Shown in pieces: positions 33,366 through 42,073 of a stretch of DNA of 64,000 nt. The notes below the pieces were generated by a model that ran no database searches, was not told the origin of the DNA, and saw only the letters and a program-made list of their open reading frames with translations. Source of the stretch: Evansella clarkii (GTDB taxonomy: Bacteria > Bacillota > Bacilli > Bacillales > Salisediminibacteriaceae); NCBI RefSeq assembly GCF_002019695.1, contig NZ_MTIV01000022.1:124001-188000 (forward strand). The letters are read 5' to 3'. The position numbers and the translations under genes were made by a program. How positions within the stretch are numbered: position 1 is the stretch's first letter; each line of letters starts with the position of its first letter.

Positions 33366-34055
33366 ATGGACGAAAACAGCAAAGAATCCCATGAAAGCTA
33401 CGGCATGTTGAGCATCAGCCGTCTTTCAGGCCATGATACCGTTTTATTTGGCAGCAGCATCCCGCACCGCAACACCATCCGGCTGTCCATTCATCCCGGT
33501 GTCGTGGAACGAAGTCTAAATCACGACCATTATTATGCGGAAAGAAAGCCTTACATCGAAGTGGAAATGTCACAAGCACAATTCGCTGAAGCCATCACCA
33601 GCATGAATATGGGGTCTGGCGTTCCTGTCACCCTTCGTGAATTAAACGGAAAATTGATGGAGAAACCGAGTTTTACCAGTAAGCGCATGCAGTTTGAACA
33701 GGAATTTAAAGAGCGTATGGAAAACCTTGAAAGTCACCTCGCCCGCTTGACCGAGAAAGCCGAAGATATTCTCAGGAATAAAAAGTCCGTAAATAAAACT
33801 GATCGACACACTATCTTAAATGAGCTGAACGCACTGAAACGGGAACTTGCTTCGAATATGCCTTTCATCGCATCGTCGTATAACGAGCAGATGGACAAGA
33901 CGACACAGGAAGCGAAAGCAGAGCTGGAGGCGTTCACGATCAATAAATTGAACCAGCTGGGGCTGGAAAAATGGAAAGAGCAGCAGGATTTACCTGTCAG
34001 CCAGGACCCGCTCCAACAGCTGACACAAGAAACCAATCACACAGAACAGGAGTGA
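33366..34055 (+). CDS. hypothetical coiled-coil protein, 229 aa
   Basis: AAGGAGG precedes ATG 33366. The N-terminal 100 residues are globular (HDTVLFGSSIPHRNTIRL). The rest is largely coiled coil (about 110-200: FEQEFKERMENLESHLARL). Unrecognised; similar proteins with unknown roles occur in Bacillus phages. Probably co-transcribed with the membrane protein downstream (5 nt gap). Confidence 0.65.
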   Translation: MDENSKESHESYGMLSISRLSGHDTVLFGSSIPHRNTIRLSIHPGVVERSLNHDHYYAERKPYIEVEMSQAQFAEAITSMNMGSGVPVTLRELNGKLMEKPSFTSKRMQFEQEFKERMENLESHLARLTEKAEDILRNKKSVNKTDRHTILNELNALKRELASNMPFIASSYNEQMDKTTQEAKAELEAFTINKLNQLGLEKWKEQQDLPVSQDPLQQLTQETNHTEQE

Positions 34056-34060
34056 CACTC

Positions 34061-35068
34061 ATGAATCAATCAAAAAGACGGTTTATTAAACTAACAAAAC
34101 GGGACATCGGCCTTTTGCTCGGCATCGGGACACTGGCAGCTATTTTAAACGTTTACCCTTACCCGCTCGTCGCAGCTGGTGCTGTGGTCATCGGTATTTT
34201 GCTTCTACGGATCTATGAAGAACCGGAGGAAAATAAAGAAATACCGGTGCGGGATGACCGGAGTGTAGAAAAACGGAGCGCAGAGGAAATTATTACGAGC
34301 AAACTGAACGAAGGCGCCATCGAAAAAGCCATCGATGAGCGTTTTGATAACATGGTCAAAGAGGTTGTCGACGATCTGTTCGGCAATTACGGGGAGGTGT
34401 CACGACAAATTAAAACGAAACTGAAAGAAACCATGAACCCTTATATCGAAGCGTATGATTTTAGCGAGCATACGATAAAGCTCGAACACTTACTGAGCCA
34501 GCTCATTACGGGAGTAACGAAAGATCAGGATACACTCCTTCGGAATTTACGTGACATGATGGGAACTGAACCTGTGGCGAAAGTCAGCACCAGTGAGCTG
34601 TTCGATAAGTACACGTCCTATATCAGTGAAAATATCGATACGAATAAACTCGACATTGATTATGATGACAAACCAACGTACCGGAACCTGACAGCTGAAC
34701 TAAGCTCTGAAGATAATACGAGTAGTATCGCCACCCTTGAAAAGAAATCCCTGGCATTTACCTGTGAAGAAGACGAATCCATGACCGTTATTGTCGGCAT
34801 TAAGCGTTGGACCGATTTATCGGATAATGCCTGGCACATCGAGAGTGTTGAGCGTGTAAATACCAAAGAATCAGTTTCACGGGTACTCCGTGGAGATAAC
34901 GACCTCACCAGGATGGAGACACCTATGAGGTATCTTCGTGATTTGAACAAACTGGAAGTCTGCCTGCTCAAATTATATTACGACCGGACCGAAATCATCC
35001 TTGATGAAACAGACATCTATGATGAGGACGTCGAGGTCAAAGCGGAGCCGGAAGCCTCTTTTTACTAA
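34061..35068 (+). CDS. membrane-anchored hypothetical protein, 335 aa
   Basis: Two N-terminal membrane segments (about 14-30, DIGLLLGIGTLAAILNV; about 33-50, LVAAGAVVIGILLL), then a 280-residue acidic cytoplasmic or extracellular domain. CAGGAG before ATG 34061. A bidirectional terminator separates it from the convergent LysM gene. Function unknown. Confidence 0.65.
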   Translation: MNQSKRRFIKLTKRDIGLLLGIGTLAAILNVYPYPLVAAGAVVIGILLLRIYEEPEENKEIPVRDDRSVEKRSAEEIITSKLNEGAIEKAIDERFDNMVKEVVDDLFGNYGEVSRQIKTKLKETMNPYIEAYDFSEHTIKLEHLLSQLITGVTKDQDTLLRNLRDMMGTEPVAKVSTSELFDKYTSYISENIDTNKLDIDYDDKPTYRNLTAELSSEDNTSSIATLEKKSLAFTCEEDESMTVIVGIKRWTDLSDNAWHIESVERVNTKESVSRVLRGDNDLTRMETPMRYLRDLNKLEVCLLKLYYDRTEIILDETDIYDEDVEVKAEPEASFY

Positions 35069-35069
35069 A

Positions 35070-35108
35070 CAAAAAAAAACCCATCTGGATGTCCAGATGG
35101 GTTTTTAT
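35070..35108. terminator. bidirectional terminator
   Basis: A9, then ACCCATCTGGA (35079-35089), TG, TCCAGATGGGT (35092-35102), T5. Serves the plus-strand membrane gene and the minus-strand LysM gene. Confidence 0.9.
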
Positions 35109-35989
35109 TACTTGATGTCCGGCTGTTCGGTGTCTGACGGAAATAACAGGATCATCCCTGCAGGAATCACATCCGCATCTCGGATGCCGTTTAGTTCCAT
35201 AAGCTGGCCGAGCGGGACGTGGAAGGCACGGCTGAGCTTAATCAGCGTGTCCCCTTCTTCGGCTACGTAATACATGTAACCCGTGGCGTTTAAGCCTTCC
35301 ACCAGTTTCAACCGCTTTGAACCGTCGATTTGTCCCGGGTATAACTGCTCCGCTTCCGCATAAGCGTCTTCGATCGTCATATGAAGTGATTCCTCTAATG
35401 AGGATATTTCCGTAAGGTTTTCTTGGCCTGCAACCTCTATGAGCGTGTTAATCAGAGCATCGAATTCGGCTTTATCCATCTCGTTCAGGTGATCCATCAT
35501 ATCGGATTTCTCCGGGGAATCTTCCTGCTTGAGAGAGACATGTAACTCAATATCTCCCTGCACGGACTCCCCTTCTGTTCCTGATTTTTCTGTGATCGTT
35601 AGGATAAAGTCCTGGAAATCTTCTTCGCTCATACGGCTTATATGAGACACTACCTCTTCCCTGCTCACGTTCTGGTCAATGACAGCAGAGGGAAGATCCG
35701 GCGTCGGTGCGAAACCAGAATCGGTTTCTCCCCCGGCGATTTCCGGAGCACTGACACGTTCCGCCTGTACGGGCGTGGCTTTCGCAGCCAAAATTTTATA
35801 TTGCACATCCGACGAAAAGAAAAATGTGAGAATCAATACCGAGCCGATCACCGCGGCGATGGATATACCCGACAACATGCGGAAGCCAAGTTCGTCTGCC
35901 TGCGCTTCGACAGGGCCTCCCTTCTGCATGACAGGTTCGTCCTGTTTTTTACTTGTTTTATCCGTGATTTTTGTCCTTTTGGATCTCAT
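35108..35989 (-). CDS. membrane-anchored LysM protein, 293 aa
   Basis: Cytoplasmic basic N-terminus, one membrane segment at about residues 40-60 (SIAAVIGSVLILTFFF), an acidic Ser/Glu-rich extracellular linker of about 170 residues, and a C-terminal LysM motif (YYVAEEGDTLIKLSRAF...LNGI...IPAGMILLFP). Likely type II orientation with LysM binding peptidoglycan. GGGAGTG precedes the ATG at 35989. A single minus-strand gene in a plus-strand region. Perhaps envelope attachment, conjugation or spore association; unproven. Confidence 0.8.
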   Translation of the reverse strand: MRSKRTKITDKTSKKQDEPVMQKGGPVEAQADELGFRMLSGISIAAVIGSVLILTFFFSSDVQYKILAAKATPVQAERVSAPEIAGGETDSGFAPTPDLPSAVIDQNVSREEVVSHISRMSEEDFQDFILTITEKSGTEGESVQGDIELHVSLKQEDSPEKSDMMDHLNEMDKAEFDALINTLIEVAGQENLTEISSLEESLHMTIEDAYAEAEQLYPGQIDGSKRLKLVEGLNATGYMYYVAEEGDTLIKLSRAFHVPLGQLMELNGIRDADVIPAGMILLFPSDTEQPDIK

Positions 35990-36098
35990 GATATCACTCC
36001 CTTCCTACTGCTAATTATACTGGAATATATTGGCAATAACAATATAAATAAGTTAAAATATAATTATAAATCACTGAACAGAGAGGGGTTTTAAAGAA

Positions 36099-37070
36099 AT
36101 GTCATTCGCATATATTAACCACCCGGCTTATCATTCCGAGAATGAAGAATTAAAAAGTATTTATAACAAATGGCGCCAGCGCCAATTCGGAAAACGCATT
36201 CCGGTGCATGTCTTTGGATCAGGGTCCGAGGGGAACTCAGTGTATCTCAAACCATACCGTACGCTAATTGACCTGGGGCTTACGTATAAAACTTATCAGG
36301 AGTACAGCCCGACGTTCTTCCTGGATGTGGATTACCTTGTTTTAACGCACCATCACGGGGATCACCTGAACCCGTCTACACTTAATCGTGTGATTCAGAA
36401 TTACCCGCACATCCGCATTATTCTGTCTGATTTTATGTGGAACATGATTACCTCGGATGATTTTAAACCTGAATACCAAAAGCGGGAAAAAGGAGAAATG
36501 GTACCATTCGGTCACGATCCGGTATACCGGACAGACACAAGCGGACAGCGTATTAAGAAACCATCCGCATGGGCTCCTGAGTTTTTCAAGCATCGGTCCA
36601 AATTTAGGACAGCTGCCCCCGAGACGCTCACCACCCATGACGGGAAAAAGTTTTTATTTGAGCCGCTCACGGTGAAGCACGGGGATATCGTAAATATTGC
36701 CGTGCAAATCAGCGATCCGGAATTGGAATTCGAATTTCTCTATGCCTCAGATTTAGATAATTTGGGCGGAGAAAGATCATTCATCGACTGTTACGGCAAC
36801 ACGCAGCATGTCACAGGTCTCGATCAGCACAGGCGTTATACCTGTATGTTTTTAGAAGCCAACTACGATGAGACAATTCTGCAAAACTGGTATGACAATC
36901 TAAATCAAGACGATCCGGATTATCGCGGGAAAAAGGCGCGGGCCGATGGGAACCTGAGACACATTTCCGAACAGGAAGCCAGCGTGTATATTGAACAACA
37001 TTTAGACGAAAACGGGCTGTTCGTCCCGCTTCACGCATCCAAAACGTTCGGTACGCTCCATCAGGCGTAG
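36099..37070 (+). CDS. metallo-beta-lactamase-fold hydrolase, 323 aa
   Basis: GSGSEGNS start of the fold, then the THHHGDH zinc motif (residues about 84-90), a later H in VKHGD and D in YASDLD, and a C-terminal PLHAS. This is the phage/YycJ-like MBL group (GSGSxGNS + THxHxDH), usually nucleases or phosphodiesterases. It has an insertion of about 60 residues (about 115-175) with KHRSKFR. GAGAGGGG precedes the ATG. Upstream 35990-36098 is a divergent AT-rich promoter region. Confidence 0.82.
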   Translation: MSFAYINHPAYHSENEELKSIYNKWRQRQFGKRIPVHVFGSGSEGNSVYLKPYRTLIDLGLTYKTYQEYSPTFFLDVDYLVLTHHHGDHLNPSTLNRVIQNYPHIRIILSDFMWNMITSDDFKPEYQKREKGEMVPFGHDPVYRTDTSGQRIKKPSAWAPEFFKHRSKFRTAAPETLTTHDGKKFLFEPLTVKHGDIVNIAVQISDPELEFEFLYASDLDNLGGERSFIDCYGNTQHVTGLDQHRRYTCMFLEANYDETILQNWYDNLNQDDPDYRGKKARADGNLRHISEQEASVYIEQHLDENGLFVPLHASKTFGTLHQA

Positions 37071-37131
37071 ATACTTAAAAAGAAATGCAAAAATCGCTTT
37101 GATACAAAAAAGCATACAACGGAAAGAAGAC

Positions 37132-37190
37132 AACCTGACCTTTCATAAAGGTCAGGTTGCTTTCAGGGCGAAAAGCGACCTTTTCGCCTA
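37132..37190 (+). terminator. two tandem hairpins after the MBL gene
   Basis: AACCTGACCTTT-CAT-AAAGGTCAGGTT (37132-37158) and GGCGAAAAG-CGAC-CTTTTCGCC (37167-37188). Both perfect, but with weak T tracts. Transcript end or regulatory leader; nothing else is visible in 37071-37248. Confidence 0.6.
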
Positions 37191-37248
37191 GATAAAGTTT
37201 GAGAGAAAGTTCCTCAATGATGATGTAAAACCTGTTTAAATATTATTG

Positions 37249-37283
37249 AAAACGTTGTGCATACAGCGTTTTTAAAGTATAAT
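37249..37283 (+). promoter_or_regulatory. operator copy 2 with promoter for the SSB-like/primase genes
   Basis: AAAACGTTGT, 4 bp, ACAGCGTTTT (37249-37272). The -35 TTGTGC (37255-37260) lies inside the palindrome; TATAAT at 37278-37283 after 17 bp. A protein bound here would cover the -35, suggesting repression. Confidence 0.75.
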
Positions 37284-37375
37284 TAAACGTATAACAGGAT
37301 ACATTGTCCCTATCAAAAACATAATCAAAAAAAATTAAACGCATGGAAAACCCATGCAAAAGGAGAAGATGTATC

Positions 37376-38248
37376 ATGGCAAAACAGACACGCGAACAAT
37401 TAGGAGTAAAAGAAGGAGATCAAATCGTTCTGAAAGGAAAAGTGACTTTCGCTCGCCTGGACAAAGCAGTTGACGGCGAGGCGCTTGTAAGTGAAAACCA
37501 GCGCCGCGCGAGAATGGGTATGCTCCACACGAAACCGTTCCGCAGTGTAACCATTGAAGAACCAGAAATCGTGCAGGGTGACGGAACAGCGCTTGCTCAG
37601 TTCCACGGCCAAGAAGTGTATAATAGCAAATCCACAGGAAAGCCAACAATGTCCTTCGAGACAAAATCTCTGTATGCACCTTCCTATGGTCACATACAGG
37701 AAAACGGTACGATTATGGAAATCGCTGATCCGGAAAAGAACCCGGCTCAAGGACAAGTTGTTTATCTGCTGATTACCGCTTTCAAAGCGAAAGGATTTAA
37801 CAACCTTGGTTCCACGTTTGACACGGTTGTATTCGAAAAGGGACCGATCCAGTTCTATGAAGGTAGAGGAAACAGCCTTGCTGGTTTCGGTCAAGCAATG
37901 AACATGCCTGTACAGAGCATGACAAACGCAGAAAGAGAAGCACAACAGCCACAGGAAAAACCGACCCCAGTTGGTGCTGGTGTTGGAGCGGATCAAGGTA
38001 GCTTCGGCGGTGGCGGTTTCGGACAGGCACCTGCTGGTGATCCTAACCAGCCTGCAGGAAATCAAGGCGGTTTTGGAGGTTTCGGACAGGCAGCACCGCA
38101 AGATCAGGGTCAGGCTGGCTTCGGTCAACCGGCTCCAGAACCAAACGGCGCAAGCCCTAACCCATTCGGTGTTCCAGAAGGTGCTATGTCAGACCAAGGG
38201 TCCCCGTTCGGCAATAGCGGACAGAGAGGCAAAAGCCCATACGCGTGA
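37376..38248 (+). CDS. SSB-like protein with GFGQ-repeat tail, 290 aa
   Basis: Residues about 1-175 look like an OB-type beta domain. The last 110 residues are low-complexity Gly/Gln/Pro/Phe with repeated GFGQ and GGFG units, as in the flexible tails of single-stranded-DNA-binding proteins. The extreme C-terminus (SPYA) lacks the acidic DDDIPF-type tip of bacterial SSB. Being directly upstream of a primase also supports ssDNA binding. AAAGGAGAAG precedes ATG 37376. Identification is inference from composition and context. Confidence 0.55.
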   Translation: MAKQTREQLGVKEGDQIVLKGKVTFARLDKAVDGEALVSENQRRARMGMLHTKPFRSVTIEEPEIVQGDGTALAQFHGQEVYNSKSTGKPTMSFETKSLYAPSYGHIQENGTIMEIADPEKNPAQGQVVYLLITAFKAKGFNNLGSTFDTVVFEKGPIQFYEGRGNSLAGFGQAMNMPVQSMTNAEREAQQPQEKPTPVGAGVGADQGSFGGGGFGQAPAGDPNQPAGNQGGFGGFGQAAPQDQGQAGFGQPAPEPNGASPNPFGVPEGAMSDQGSPFGNSGQRGKSPYA

Positions 38249-38264
38249 TTGTAAGAAATAACTA

Positions 38265-38297
38265 AACGAGGGGCTTACTGCCTCTCGTTTTTTTTAT
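38265..38297 (+). terminator. terminator/attenuator between SSB-like and primase genes
   Basis: ACGAGGGGC-TTACT-GCCTCTCGT with one mismatch, then T8. May let the SSB-like gene be expressed more than the primase. Confidence 0.82.
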
Positions 38298-38385
38298 ATA
38301 ATGGAAAATGTGACCAAATGCAAAACGACACAACAGCTTCTGCAACTACAAACGAGAACTACGCCGAAACGAAAGGAGCCTACTT

Positions 38386-39453
38386 ATGCAATACCCGATG
38401 GTACATCCATTCACTTTCATGCAAAACCCACTGATTAAACATTTATCTGAAGATCCCTACTGGACCGTTTCGGATGATAATAAACGCCCTGTAAACGCCC
38501 GGCTACTGCTTGATACGGGAAACGTATACAACGCGAAATTCGATGGAGAATGGCCGCTGACTACGCTCCAGGAACTGGACGCCGACCAAAACCTGCAGGC
38601 GGTGAATCGTGCGTATCGTTTAAGGGCAAGAGAAAACCGCGTTATTGCTATTGATGTGGAGCCGAGCGCACCGGAATCCATGAAACAGGAAGTGTTAGAG
38701 TTTCCGGCCCATTTCACGGAACTCTCTAAAAACGGCGGTGTCCACCTCTTAATTCTCGTACCGGAGGACTTAATTCATTCAGAAAACCGGTACATGTTCG
38801 AGGAACTATCTGTCTTTAAAGAGCCTGTTCCGAAACCGGAAAACCCGGACGAAAAACCGCGAGGGGCTCACTTCGAAGTCTTGTTTAACGATCACTTCGT
38901 GACATTCACTAAACGCATGCTCACACAAAAACCATGTGTAGACTATAACCAGGACCCTGAAGCCAAGAAGAAGCTCGCTGACTTCTTAGACAACATTGTC
39001 CGGATGGATACACAGAGAAAGAAAGAGCGGGAACTCGCCAAGCAGTACCGCATCGGGATGATGAAAAACATTATCGATGAGGAAAAGGAGAAAGTGATTG
39101 AATCCTTTATTTCGATTAAACCGTTCGAAAAGACGAAAGAGCAAGCCGAGAGCAAAACTGTGAGTGACTTCGGAGGAGATGCTTCCCGCTATGAAATGAG
39201 CGTCGCCAACGGGATCGCCTTTCATACGATCCGTATACATAAGCTGGCGAAAGACACGATGTCATTTAAAGACATGGCTAAGTCCCTCACCGAGCAAGAC
39301 CTTGCTTATGCTATATACCTGATTTTAAAAGAAGTCGTACCGCACCGGGAAAAGCACGATGAAACCCGAGACGGGCTTCCGTGGCTGTTGTACACATCCA
39401 AACGGGCGTATGAGTACGTCAAAGCGCAAAACGCGAAGCGGCAGAAAAAATAG
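38386..39453 (+). CDS. archaeo-eukaryotic-type (PrimPol-like) primase, 355 aa
   Basis: AEP active-site pattern: AIDVEP (D90, E92), then SKNGGVHLLIL (the sxH motif, H120), then a hydrophobic FEVLFNDHFVTFTK in the position of the third motif. This order is that of phage/plasmid PrimPol domains, which make primers or extend them. The C-terminal 180 residues are helical and may contact the helicase. AAAGGAG is about 9 nt before the ATG. With the SF3 helicase at 2865 and PolB at 4674 it would complete an autonomous replication set. Confidence 0.72.
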   Translation: MQYPMVHPFTFMQNPLIKHLSEDPYWTVSDDNKRPVNARLLLDTGNVYNAKFDGEWPLTTLQELDADQNLQAVNRAYRLRARENRVIAIDVEPSAPESMKQEVLEFPAHFTELSKNGGVHLLILVPEDLIHSENRYMFEELSVFKEPVPKPENPDEKPRGAHFEVLFNDHFVTFTKRMLTQKPCVDYNQDPEAKKKLADFLDNIVRMDTQRKKERELAKQYRIGMMKNIIDEEKEKVIESFISIKPFEKTKEQAESKTVSDFGGDASRYEMSVANGIAFHTIRIHKLAKDTMSFKDMAKSLTEQDLAYAIYLILKEVVPHREKHDETRDGLPWLLYTSKRAYEYVKAQNAKRQKK

Positions 39454-39475
39454 AATCGAAAGAGGGTTTCTGGCA

Positions 39476-39742
39476 ATGAGACAACTACCAGTAGATTTAA
39501 ACAGTACTGAGAGGTATACCGATAACATCGGAGATAAAATGCCGCTTAATGAATTTCTGGAGTGTTGTGACGGCGGTATGTTTATCGACTATGACGGACA
39601 TGCTTCTGAAGTTATTTTAGACGGCCGTATCATCTCGGATAAGCCATTTTCTCCGAGTGACCTGGAAGAAGGTGTGCGGGAGCAGCTTCTCGACATTCAA
39701 AAGACCCACGGAAACCTGACAATAGTATGGTACAACAAATAG
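39476..39742 (+). CDS. hypothetical protein, 88 aa
   Basis: ATG 39476 follows AAAGAGGG. Small acidic alpha/beta protein, no motif. Confidence 0.55.
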   Translation: MRQLPVDLNSTERYTDNIGDKMPLNEFLECCDGGMFIDYDGHASEVILDGRIISDKPFSPSDLEEGVREQLLDIQKTHGNLTIVWYNK

Positions 39743-39799
39743 TAACGAAAACCGGGCAGTGAATTCACTGTCCGGTATTTTATTAGCAAAGGAGAATTG

Positions 39800-40402
39800 A
39801 TGATGAAACCAGCATTAAAAGATACGAAACTCTTTATCCCGGAAATCCCGAAGCATTGGACGGATCGCACCCGCTCCGGTCACAGGAATATCTGGAATCA
39901 TGACTCAGATGATCCGAACAAACCAGAAATATCGCTCACACCTCCGGAACAAGGTCTATACGCTGTACGCTTCGAAGGCGGCTGGTACTGGGTATGCGGT
40001 TGTGAGGTATGCCATGGAAATACGGGTGTGTATTCCTATATTGTTTGCCACGACCATGACCGCTGCGTCACCTGCGGTACACATCGGGAAGACTTGACCG
40101 ATGCCCCATGGGGGCGCCTTGCAGGCTTCCAGTGTAAACCATGTGCAGAGAAAGAACACGCCGACAGAAAAGCCGAAGCGCTGGCCAAGGCCCGGGAGGA
40201 GAACCACTCCGAGATCGACTGCTCTTATGAGGACAGCATTATCTGTCCGACATGTGCATCGGTAAACGAGCGCGAGGAACTTCATGAGGTCGGAACTCAC
40301 CGTATTACCTGTGACGTCTGTGACGAAACGTTCAACGTCGACATCGAGTACGAGATACGCTATACCGCAACGAATATAAGAGAAAGTGGGAATGCCTTAT
40401 GA
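39800..40402 (+). CDS. multi-zinc-finger protein, 200 aa
   Basis: Cysteine pairs in order: CGCEVC (about 69-74), CVTC (about 90-93), CKPC (about 112-115), CPTC (about 151-154) and CDVC (about 173-176). At least two zinc ribbons/treble clefs. AAAGGAG before ATG 39800 (39803 also possible). The stop overlaps the next zinc-ribbon gene by 4 nt. Likely nucleic-acid binding. Confidence 0.68.
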   Translation: MMKPALKDTKLFIPEIPKHWTDRTRSGHRNIWNHDSDDPNKPEISLTPPEQGLYAVRFEGGWYWVCGCEVCHGNTGVYSYIVCHDHDRCVTCGTHREDLTDAPWGRLAGFQCKPCAEKEHADRKAEALAKAREENHSEIDCSYEDSIICPTCASVNEREELHEVGTHRITCDVCDETFNVDIEYEIRYTATNIRESGNAL

Positions 40403-40668
40403 CATATGTGGTCTGCCAAACACCAAAATGCCAGCAAACGTATCCTTTAAATAGCTTTAAACCGGAATCTGTGAACGTCCCCTGCGCCAAATGCGGTGGT
40501 GTTCTGATCGATAAAGACGGTCGCGCGAATATGTCCCAAAACCCGCACGTCATACCCGTCATCACCACAGACGAGATCAAGCAAAACCGAAAAGAAAAAC
40601 TCGCCCGCAAACGCAAGGAGCTTGCCCGCCTGCAAGCTGAAATAACGGAACTGGAACAGGAGGTATGA
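40399..40668 (+). CDS. zinc-ribbon coiled-coil protein, 89 aa
   Basis: C6..C11 and CAKC (about 29-32) zinc ribbon, then a C-terminal coiled coil (RKEKLARKRKELARLQAEI). ATGA overlap with the upstream zinc protein suggests coupled expression. Confidence 0.65.
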   Translation: MTYVVCQTPKCQQTYPLNSFKPESVNVPCAKCGGVLIDKDGRANMSQNPHVIPVITTDEIKQNRKEKLARKRKELARLQAEITELEQEV

Positions 40669-40674
40669 CCTGAC

Positions 40675-40806
40675 ATGTCTGGAAAAATACACGTCCTGTA
40701 CAAGTGTGACGGCTGCGGCCAAACGCTCATCGCAAAAAGCCAGGATAACGTTCGGCGTGTGTCCTGCGGTACATGTATGGAAAAATCACTGAAAAAAGGA
40801 GCCTGA
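40675..40806 (+). CDS. tiny zinc-ribbon protein, 43 aa
   Basis: CDGC (residues 10-13) and CGTC (31-34) zinc ribbon with basic surroundings. CAGGAGG is about 12 nt before the ATG. Third zinc protein in a row. Confidence 0.65.
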   Translation: MSGKIHVLYKCDGCGQTLIAKSQDNVRRVSCGTCMEKSLKKGA

Positions 40807-40810
40807 CCCT

Positions 40811-41209
40811 ATGAAATCCAAAACATTCTCAAACGGACTGGTGGTCAAGCACCGCCGATCCGCCATTATTTTAGAAAATGCTGACGGAAAACCCGAGACG
40901 CAGTCCCGGTTCGCCTACCCTTTTACACCTAAAGAGCTGGAAACATTCACCGATTATCTGCACCAGGCAGCGAACGAAGCGTGGAAGGATATCACGCCGA
41001 AAGAAGCCTTCAGTATGGGATCGGATTATGATGAGTATTACGACCGACGTTATGACAACAACGGCTACCTCTCTATCACAGAATCCGGACTTAGCATCGA
41101 AGCTCCACACTTATCCAAGGATACGCTATATCAGTTCAACAAGGCGAAAATTCAGTCGTTTATTTATGACCTGCAAAAGCTACTAAGCGCGATAGAGGAA
41201 AATGTGTGA
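40811..41209 (+). CDS. hypothetical protein, 132 aa
   Basis: AAAGGAGCC before the ATG. Soluble; Asp/Tyr-rich centre (SDYDEYYDRRYDNNGY). Stop overlaps the next start by one base. Confidence 0.6.
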   Translation: MKSKTFSNGLVVKHRRSAIILENADGKPETQSRFAYPFTPKELETFTDYLHQAANEAWKDITPKEAFSMGSDYDEYYDRRYDNNGYLSITESGLSIEAPHLSKDTLYQFNKAKIQSFIYDLQKLLSAIEENV

Positions 41210-41292
41210 TGAAAGATTTTCATTTTAAGTCATTCGGATTAGGGGTGTTACTCGCTTGGTTAGTGACAAATGTGACCTGGACTGTATTTTAG
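41209..41292 (+). CDS. possible membrane micropeptide, 27 aa
   Basis: Starts in TGATG overlap with the preceding stop. One hydrophobic segment (FGLGVLLAWLVTNVTW). Real only if translation is coupled. Confidence 0.4.
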   Translation: MKDFHFKSFGLGVLLAWLVTNVTWTVF

Positions 41293-41364
41293 TCAATCGA
41301 ACAGTCCAGACACATAGTACGTAACAAAGTAGAAAATAACTACAAACTAAAGGAGGGTGTCGGT

Positions 41365-41565
41365 ATGAAGGTAGGAAAAAAAGTAGTAGTTTTAAAGAAC
41401 GGGGCGTTATTAACAGCCGTCATTGAAGAAAAACATATCTGCCGTAGCATAATCGAATATAAGGTCAAATATCTGGATAATAATGAAGTTGATTACGTTT
41501 CTGCAGCGCAAATAGTAACTAAAAAGGTTAGTGATGACACTATCAAAACATTAGAAAATATTTGA
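41365..41565 (+). CDS. hypothetical protein, 66 aa
   Basis: AAAGGAGGG precedes the ATG. SH3-like strand pattern (KVGKKVVVLKNGALLTAVIEE). Unknown. Confidence 0.58.
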   Translation: MKVGKKVVVLKNGALLTAVIEEKHICRSIIEYKVKYLDNNEVDYVSAAQIVTKKVSDDTIKTLENI

Positions 41566-41622
41566 TAAAACTATAATGATAGTTGCGAAATACGAATATG
41601 TAGCTCAATTAATTGAGGTGGA

Positions 41623-41775
41623 ATGATGAAAAATTTTCTACAAATAACCCTCTATTATGCTGGAATGACATTAATAATTTTATCGGCAAAAATTGAAAGA
41701 AATACTTCGCTGATAAATGATTTTAAAAGGAACAGAAAAGAAGCCCTGGTGGCGTATAGAGCCAGAAACAAATGA
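41623..41775 (+). CDS. small membrane protein, 50 aa
   Basis: GAGGTGG before ATGATG. One N-terminal hydrophobic segment (LQITLYYAGMTLIILSA), basic tail. Unknown. Confidence 0.5.
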   Translation: MMKNFLQITLYYAGMTLIILSAKIERNTSLINDFKRNRKEALVAYRARNK

Positions 41776-41834
41776 TTTACAGCCAACAAGGGGAAATCTA
41801 AGACGAAATACTTTTTAAAATTGGTGGTGGTAAA

Positions 41835-42002
41835 ATGTTGTGGATTATCCTTGCATCCCTGATTTACCTGCTAATAGGATTTTTCTTCTCAAAACCGGAT
41901 AACTGGAACATGATACAGAAAGTCCTCGCTCATATATTTTGGCTACCGCTGGTTATTTTTGTGGTTATTATAGTCAGACTCGGTGAAGTGAAAATCATGT
42001 GA
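41835..42002 (+). CDS. small membrane protein, 55 aa
   Basis: GGTGG precedes the ATG. Two hydrophobic segments (IILASLIYLLIGFFF and FWLPLVIFVVIIV). Unknown. Confidence 0.52.
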   Translation: MLWIILASLIYLLIGFFFSKPDNWNMIQKVLAHIFWLPLVIFVVIIVRLGEVKIM

Positions 42003-42029
42003 TTTGTATAAAAAATATTACATTATGTT

Positions 42030-42046
42030 ATTACATCTTACGTAAT
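42030..42046 (+). promoter_or_regulatory. ATTACAT.TTACGTAAT motif, copy 2
   Basis: ATTACATCTTACGTAAT, just upstream of the gene at 42074. See the matching copies at 16732, 45479 and 45620. Confidence 0.45.
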
Positions 42047-42073
42047 TATATTACTTAATAAGGAGGCTAAATC

